A stretch of DNA of 64,000 bases from Citrus sinensis (taxonomy: Eukaryota; Streptophyta; Magnoliopsida; Sapindales; Rutaceae). Each line of letters opens with the position of its first letter. Position 1 is the first letter of the stretch. Where the stretch lies: positions 28,001,501 to 28,065,500 of the forward strand of contig NC_068557.1 of the NCBI RefSeq assembly GCF_022201045.2, written 5' to 3'. Shown here one piece after another: positions 59,570-64,000 of this stretch. The position numbers and the translations under genes were made by a program. Under the pieces are notes generated by a model. It searched no databases and had not been told where the DNA came from. It saw only the letters and a list, made by a program, of their open reading frames with translations.

Positions 59570-60870
59570 AAAAAAGTCTGGGCCAGCCCAGGCCCGCAGT
59601 CTTGAGGCTGAACCCGCATTATAAAATCATGGACATGGACCAAAAAATTTAAAGTCTGCTTTGAGTGGGCCCAAGTCTAGGCTTTAATTTATTAATTAAA
59701 AAATTCTTTTTTAATTGAAAGAGTTAAATCCCTAGGTCCATTCTAGATTGACATCTTTTTTAATAAACATGAGTCTTGAGCTTCGGCGTAAATTACAATG
59801 CAAAAATATAATTAATAGATAAAAAATAAATAATTTTAATTTACAATAATAAATAATAAGAAGAAGAGAAAATTGAATAAAGAAAAAGAAATGCATGATA
59901 TTGCTTAGAGGTAGGGGTGGGCAAAGTCGGTTTGGATCGGTTTGAGACATATTCTCAAACCGATCCAAACTTATCGGTTTGAAATATTTTCAAACCGATA
60001 TCAACCTAAAAATTTTTCAAACCGAACCGATCCAAACCGTCTGGATCGGTTTGGATTCTTGGTTTGAGTTTATTAGCTAAAACTCATTTCTTTTATATTA
60101 TTTTACCTAAATTATTTGTTATTTTTTTGTGTCCGTAATCCAAATTGATACCTCTTTTATATTATTCATATCTACTTTGACATCTACATAACAATTCAAA
60201 GATATATCCATACAAGTTTACAGCATAATACATCCTAATAAAGAAGTTCTTAACCTATTTATTCAAAACAAACTCACAAAATTAAAATAAACTTGAACAA
60301 CATTTGGCAATTAAAATATTGTGCATCTTGTCCGTCAATACTTATGGCCCAATTAGTTTTGATTTGTCAAAATCTGCATAAAATGATAAATATAATTAGT
60401 TAGATTGCTTACCTTAGAATATAATGTAATTATATAATATTTCTGGATTGGATCGGTTTGAATCGGTTTGGATCCTTCCAAACCGAAATCCAAACCGAGT
60501 GATGTCGGTTTGCAATCCAATAAACCGAAACCAGTTTTTTTACTAATGAAACCGATCCAAACCGATCCAAATGGTCCATTTGGATCGGTTCGGTTAAAAT
60601 ATGCCCACCCCTACTTAGAGGTGATCAGACCCATTAAAGGGAGCAATTAATTTTTTTTGTTTAATAATAATAATAATATTAATTTAAGTATTTTTTTAAA
60701 CTTATAACTTAATTAAAAAATTATTGAAGGACCGAGCGCAATATGAGCTCGCCCAGGCCCATTTAAATTGGATGACCTTTTACAAGTTCTAAATCTAAAA
60801 TCAATTATATGGGCTTGGGCTTGAGAATGCTCATATCAAGCCCGCAAATTGTCAACCCTATTTGGCTCTC
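59570..60870. mobile_element. Older GGGCC/GGGCTTG-rich transposon remnant, interrupted by a hAT element
   Basis: The left part (about 59580-59690) and right part (about 60730-60870) both carry dense ggcccaggc, gggcttgggc and gcccgca words in direct and inverted form. They lie on either side of the 702-bp hAT element. Such subterminal word arrays are typical of non-autonomous hAT-type elements. I could not identify clean inverted ends or a target duplication for this outer element, so limits and class are uncertain. Confidence 0.4.
59912..60613. mobile_element. Non-autonomous hAT element, 702 bp, with perfect 8-bp target duplications
   Basis: The element begins TAGGGGTGGGCA and ends TGCCCACCCCTA, a perfect 12-bp terminal inverted repeat. 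It is flanked by CTTAGAGG at 59904-59911 and again at 60614-60621, an exact 8-bp target site duplication as hAT transposases produce. Both ends hold many direct and inverted copies of aaccgatccaaacc / ggatcggtttgg, which would form long hairpins and could be transposase-binding subterminal repeats. The centre is AT-rich and codes for nothing, so movement would need a transposase from elsewhere. The intact target duplication points to a fairly recent insertion. Confidence 0.92.
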
Positions 60871-63583
60871 ATTTATTTAACCTCACTAATTCATAATTTT
60901 TTTAAGATGTGAATTCACTATTTATTGTCGTTTGACACTGCTTCATTAATCTCTTAAATGAGAGTTAAATTGGATTATTTAATTGTTTATAGCTTATTCT
61001 TGACTATGTTACTAAGACAAAATTTTAAATGTGAGAATTTTCTAGAACTGTCCTCTTGATCTTGAGGAACAACGATGAGTCAATGGCCTATTATTATGGG
61101 TAAAGGGATTAATAAAATAACGGCAATATTTTAAAAAGGAATGATAAATAATATCTTAAATTACATATTAAAATTTTCATTTGTGGCATATGATATGTCA
61201 ATAACCGACATTATGTGAATAAATTTCTTTAGTTATTTATTGGAGTAGCATCCTCCCATTTATATAGTCACTTTCGAGCTGTACTCATCGCTCTTAGTGC
61301 GGGCAAATTTCTGATTGCTAACTATCATATTCAAAGCTCCACTTTTCTTCTATTCTATTTCTCTCAACACTCTCTTTTACCACTCTAAGAGGAGGAAAAA
61401 AAAGAAAATAAGAAAAAAAAAACACTAATACGATTACATCTTTTTAACAAACTATCACCTGATGTTCGGCACAGATACAACAACGAATGACGAGCAATAT
61501 AATACCAAATTTCTCTGGAAATCTGAATCACACAAGCTAGCAATGAATATTTAATTCAATTATATAGTAGTTTAAATAGATTAGAGCAAAATGAGTTGAT
61601 AACATTGTTGAGAGAATAATATTAACGGGTATACATTAATCATCGTTGTTGAAAAAAACTATCCAAATGCAAAAAAGAAGAAAAAAAAAAGATGCAAAAA
61701 GGAAGGAAAAAAAAAAGCATGCTAAATTCAAAATTTAATCCATAAAAGATCAATACATGTTTCAACTAACAGCTCTAAAATAACTTTTTATTACAGTTTT
61801 ATCAAATCTTATGATTAAAATTTGACAATATTAATACTCAATAAATATTTTATTAGAAATTTTGGAATAAATTTTCACGTGAGTTGGATTATAGGTACCC
61901 CTTGAAAACGCAATTAAAATCCCTTAATCATTTACAATTTTGATTAGTGGGACAAAAGTATTTCTAATTAAACCAAATGTTAAACACAATTTCTTTTTCT
62001 TCTTTTTTTTGGGGGGGGCTTAAAACTCACCTATTATACACCCTCTTTGAATTTTTAAACATAAAATAACCAACAAATAATGTTATTGTAAAAAGTTTGG
62101 AACTATTCTTTTCATTATGCGATACAAAAAAACTAATCAGAAGACACAAGAATACACTGTGTATTCAAAACTAAAATAAGTTGTTTTGAGCTTGGACTCA
62201 GTTGTTTTACTTTTAACCCACAATTCAGAAGCCACAGAAGGATAAAAAGAAAAAGAAAACGGCAAAAACGAAGGGGGATGGTCCGTATGGGGCTACGCAC
62301 GGACTGGGGAAAGCAATAGAGATTTAGAAGAAATTAATAACAGACAAACTCCTATTATTATTTGATGATAATTTTCAACCAAGAAGCTGAAAGATCAGAC
62401 AAAACAAAAGCAATTTTTTAGGCAAGCCTGAGGAAGACGAACAGGAAAATATTGCCATGGGGTTTGAACAATACCAATAACTTATTGAATATATTTTATA
62501 AGTAATCGTTTTAACAAGGTTGTTTTTATCGCCGAGGTGTTATAAGAAATTTATGTTAATTTTAAACATTTCACTGGAAGCAGATAAAGAAAAAGAGTTT
62601 TACGAGTTTTAAAAAGAGTCACTAATGATAATCGATTGATTTAGGTCCGCAGTTAAATTTACACTAAATATTAGTCATTATTGTTGAAAATGTCCATCCA
62701 AATGCAATTACGAAAACTAGAACCCTTAATCACAAGAAAATTTGCAATACATAGGTGTTTGCAACACAAAATCCAAAAAGGTCACGCTCTGTATGTATTT
62801 AAGTTGAAACGAATGGATTGATACTTCCAGTAGAATAGTATGCACAAGTCGGATCATCAATGGTTGGGAAGGGGAGGGCGTTTCTCCCCAGCAGCATGGT
62901 TAAATGCATAACAATGTATCATAGAATTCTTTAATATTCTTTAATAAATTCATAACTTTTAGTTTCTTTTTCAAAAAATAGATACAACCAAATTCAAAAA
63001 CTTGTAAATTTTTTCTCTTCCTTTATCCTCAACCCTTTACAAGCCAATTTCATCATGTAACACATGTAAGAGACTACACCATAAGTATTCAGGATATTTC
63101 CAGTTTGAATACAAATTATTGTAACGCTGGAACTTTTAACTATGAAAGTCCATGAATTTCTGCTCAACAGTCCTGGCAATTACATAAGTTGCTACCAGAA
63201 GTTTGGCACAGTTACAACACTGACTCTAAAGTTTCACTGTAAATCTGACTCAACCTACAAACTAGCAATGATGTTTATTCCAATATAAATAGTTTAAATG
63301 GATATGATTGATTTTAAGCATTATTTGATAAGATCTAGTTTATGAGTATTGAGAGAAGATAATTAGTATAAATATTAGTAAAATAAATATTTTACCAATC
63401 TATACCCAATTCTCTTGAAAGAAAGAGTTTGTCAATATACAAAATGACTGGTGCTGAGGTAGTAATGTAATCCTGCATTTGAATCCTTGCAGAGGTCTCT
63501 GAAAGAAAACAAGAAGAAAAATATAGCATCAACAAATTTATGAGTAATTAAAACTCTCACCCAGCTTCCCTTTCTTTTAACTC

Positions 63584-63614
<31 letters not shown>

Positions 63615-64000
63615 GGAAGAAGGCAGCAACTAGGAGTCATTTTAGTAAAGCTAAGTTAGCCATCGCCCAAGTTGGGGGCCAGTCGCAGACAAACAAAGCA
63701 ATTATATTTTAAAACATCACCATAACAGGCCAATCCAACCTTCAAAGTTGATGTGTTTAATGCTAACCCGGCTCAGCACTGAAGGTACCAAATATGAAAT
63801 ACGTCACCTAACAGCTCAATAACCATAGTAAACACACCCATGATTCATTCTCGCTTTAGGTTCTTCGGCCTCATGGCTCTCACTTTCTCACTCATCAGAA
63901 TATCCTATAAATAACATAATAGTCCTTGAATAAACACCTATATACAAATGGTAACTGCAGACCCAAGATCATACACCTTGGGCCAGTCAACTATCAAATA
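60871..64000. other. AT-rich intergenic DNA to the window end, no gene called
   Basis: Mostly low-complexity AT-rich DNA. A segment at about 61469-61580 recurs in diverged form at about 63206-63300 (shared words such as aatctgactca/aatctgaatca and gctagcaatga/actagcaatga). A GC-richer patch lies near 62270-62320, and an A27 run at 63584-63610. Near 63855-63905 the minus strand has a short frame ending MSEKVRAMRPKNLKRE-stop. It could be the 3' end of a gene lying to the right, but there is too little to call. Confidence 0.45.
63584..63610 (+). repeat. A27 homopolymer
   Basis: Twenty-seven A residues in a row. It might be the tail of an old retroposed sequence, but no target duplication was recognised. 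Confidence 0.8.

Noticed and set aside
63855..63905. Short minus-strand frame ending MSEKVRAMRPKNLKRE
   Set aside because: Too short and no splice context; could be a 3' exon of a gene beyond the window but cannot be supported.

Overview
The window is plant nuclear DNA. It is AT-rich, its genes have many GT-AG introns, and it carries plant transposon types and a cluster of leucine-rich-repeat receptor kinases (LRR-RLKs). Protein wording, above all in the receptor kinases, suggests a woody eudicot close to Citrus (Rutaceae). That placement is from memory and was not searched.

The left half (1-34.1 kb) holds four conserved housekeeping genes. (1) Cytosolic phenylalanyl-tRNA synthetase beta subunit runs on the minus strand and leaves the window at position 1; ten exons encode residues 1-272. 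(2) A SAPS-domain protein, a predicted regulatory subunit of a PP6-type phosphatase, runs on the plus strand (8990-20163, 19 exons, 831 aa). (3) A U3 snoRNP WD40 protein (RRP9/YAO) lies tail-to-tail with it on the minus strand (21246-25108, 7 exons, 513 aa). (4) The m6A-reader form of CPSF30 (three CCCH zinc fingers plus YTH) is on the minus strand (26741-34090, 7 exons, 701 aa). Its second intron opens with a short in-frame extension and a stop, as expected for the short CPSF30 isoform made by intronic polyadenylation. These genes act in translation, phosphatase control, rRNA processing and mRNA 3'-end formation; they do not form one pathway.

The right half (34.7-58.8 kb) is a tandem array of five LRR-XII-type (FLS2/EFR/At3g47570-like) receptor kinase copies, all on the minus strand. 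Copies at 44464-48279 (1077 aa) and 49164-52814 (1080 aa) are intact. Those at 34.7-38.0, 39.9-43.2 and 56.6-58.8 kb are pseudogenes with different lesions. The 39.9-43.2 copy is a mosaic: its LRRs resemble one intact neighbour and its membrane/kinase part resembles the other. A truncated Copia retrotransposon lies between the fourth and fifth copies.

Mobile DNA fills much of the rest. There is a 702-bp non-autonomous hAT element with perfect 8-bp target duplications, nested in an older GGGCC-rich element. A 247-bp Helitron-like element and a LINE remnant lie in SAPS introns. A dispersed repeat near 3.7-4.6 kb carries eight copies of a 14-bp motif, partly arranged as 22-bp-spaced doublets. 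I saw no convincing tRNA, rRNA or CRISPR feature and no clearly novel multi-gene system. The most interesting items are the mosaic receptor kinase, the motif doublets, the CPSF30 isoform switch and the transposon nesting. Exon boundaries were read by hand from splice signals, reading phase and family resemblance; no alignment was run.
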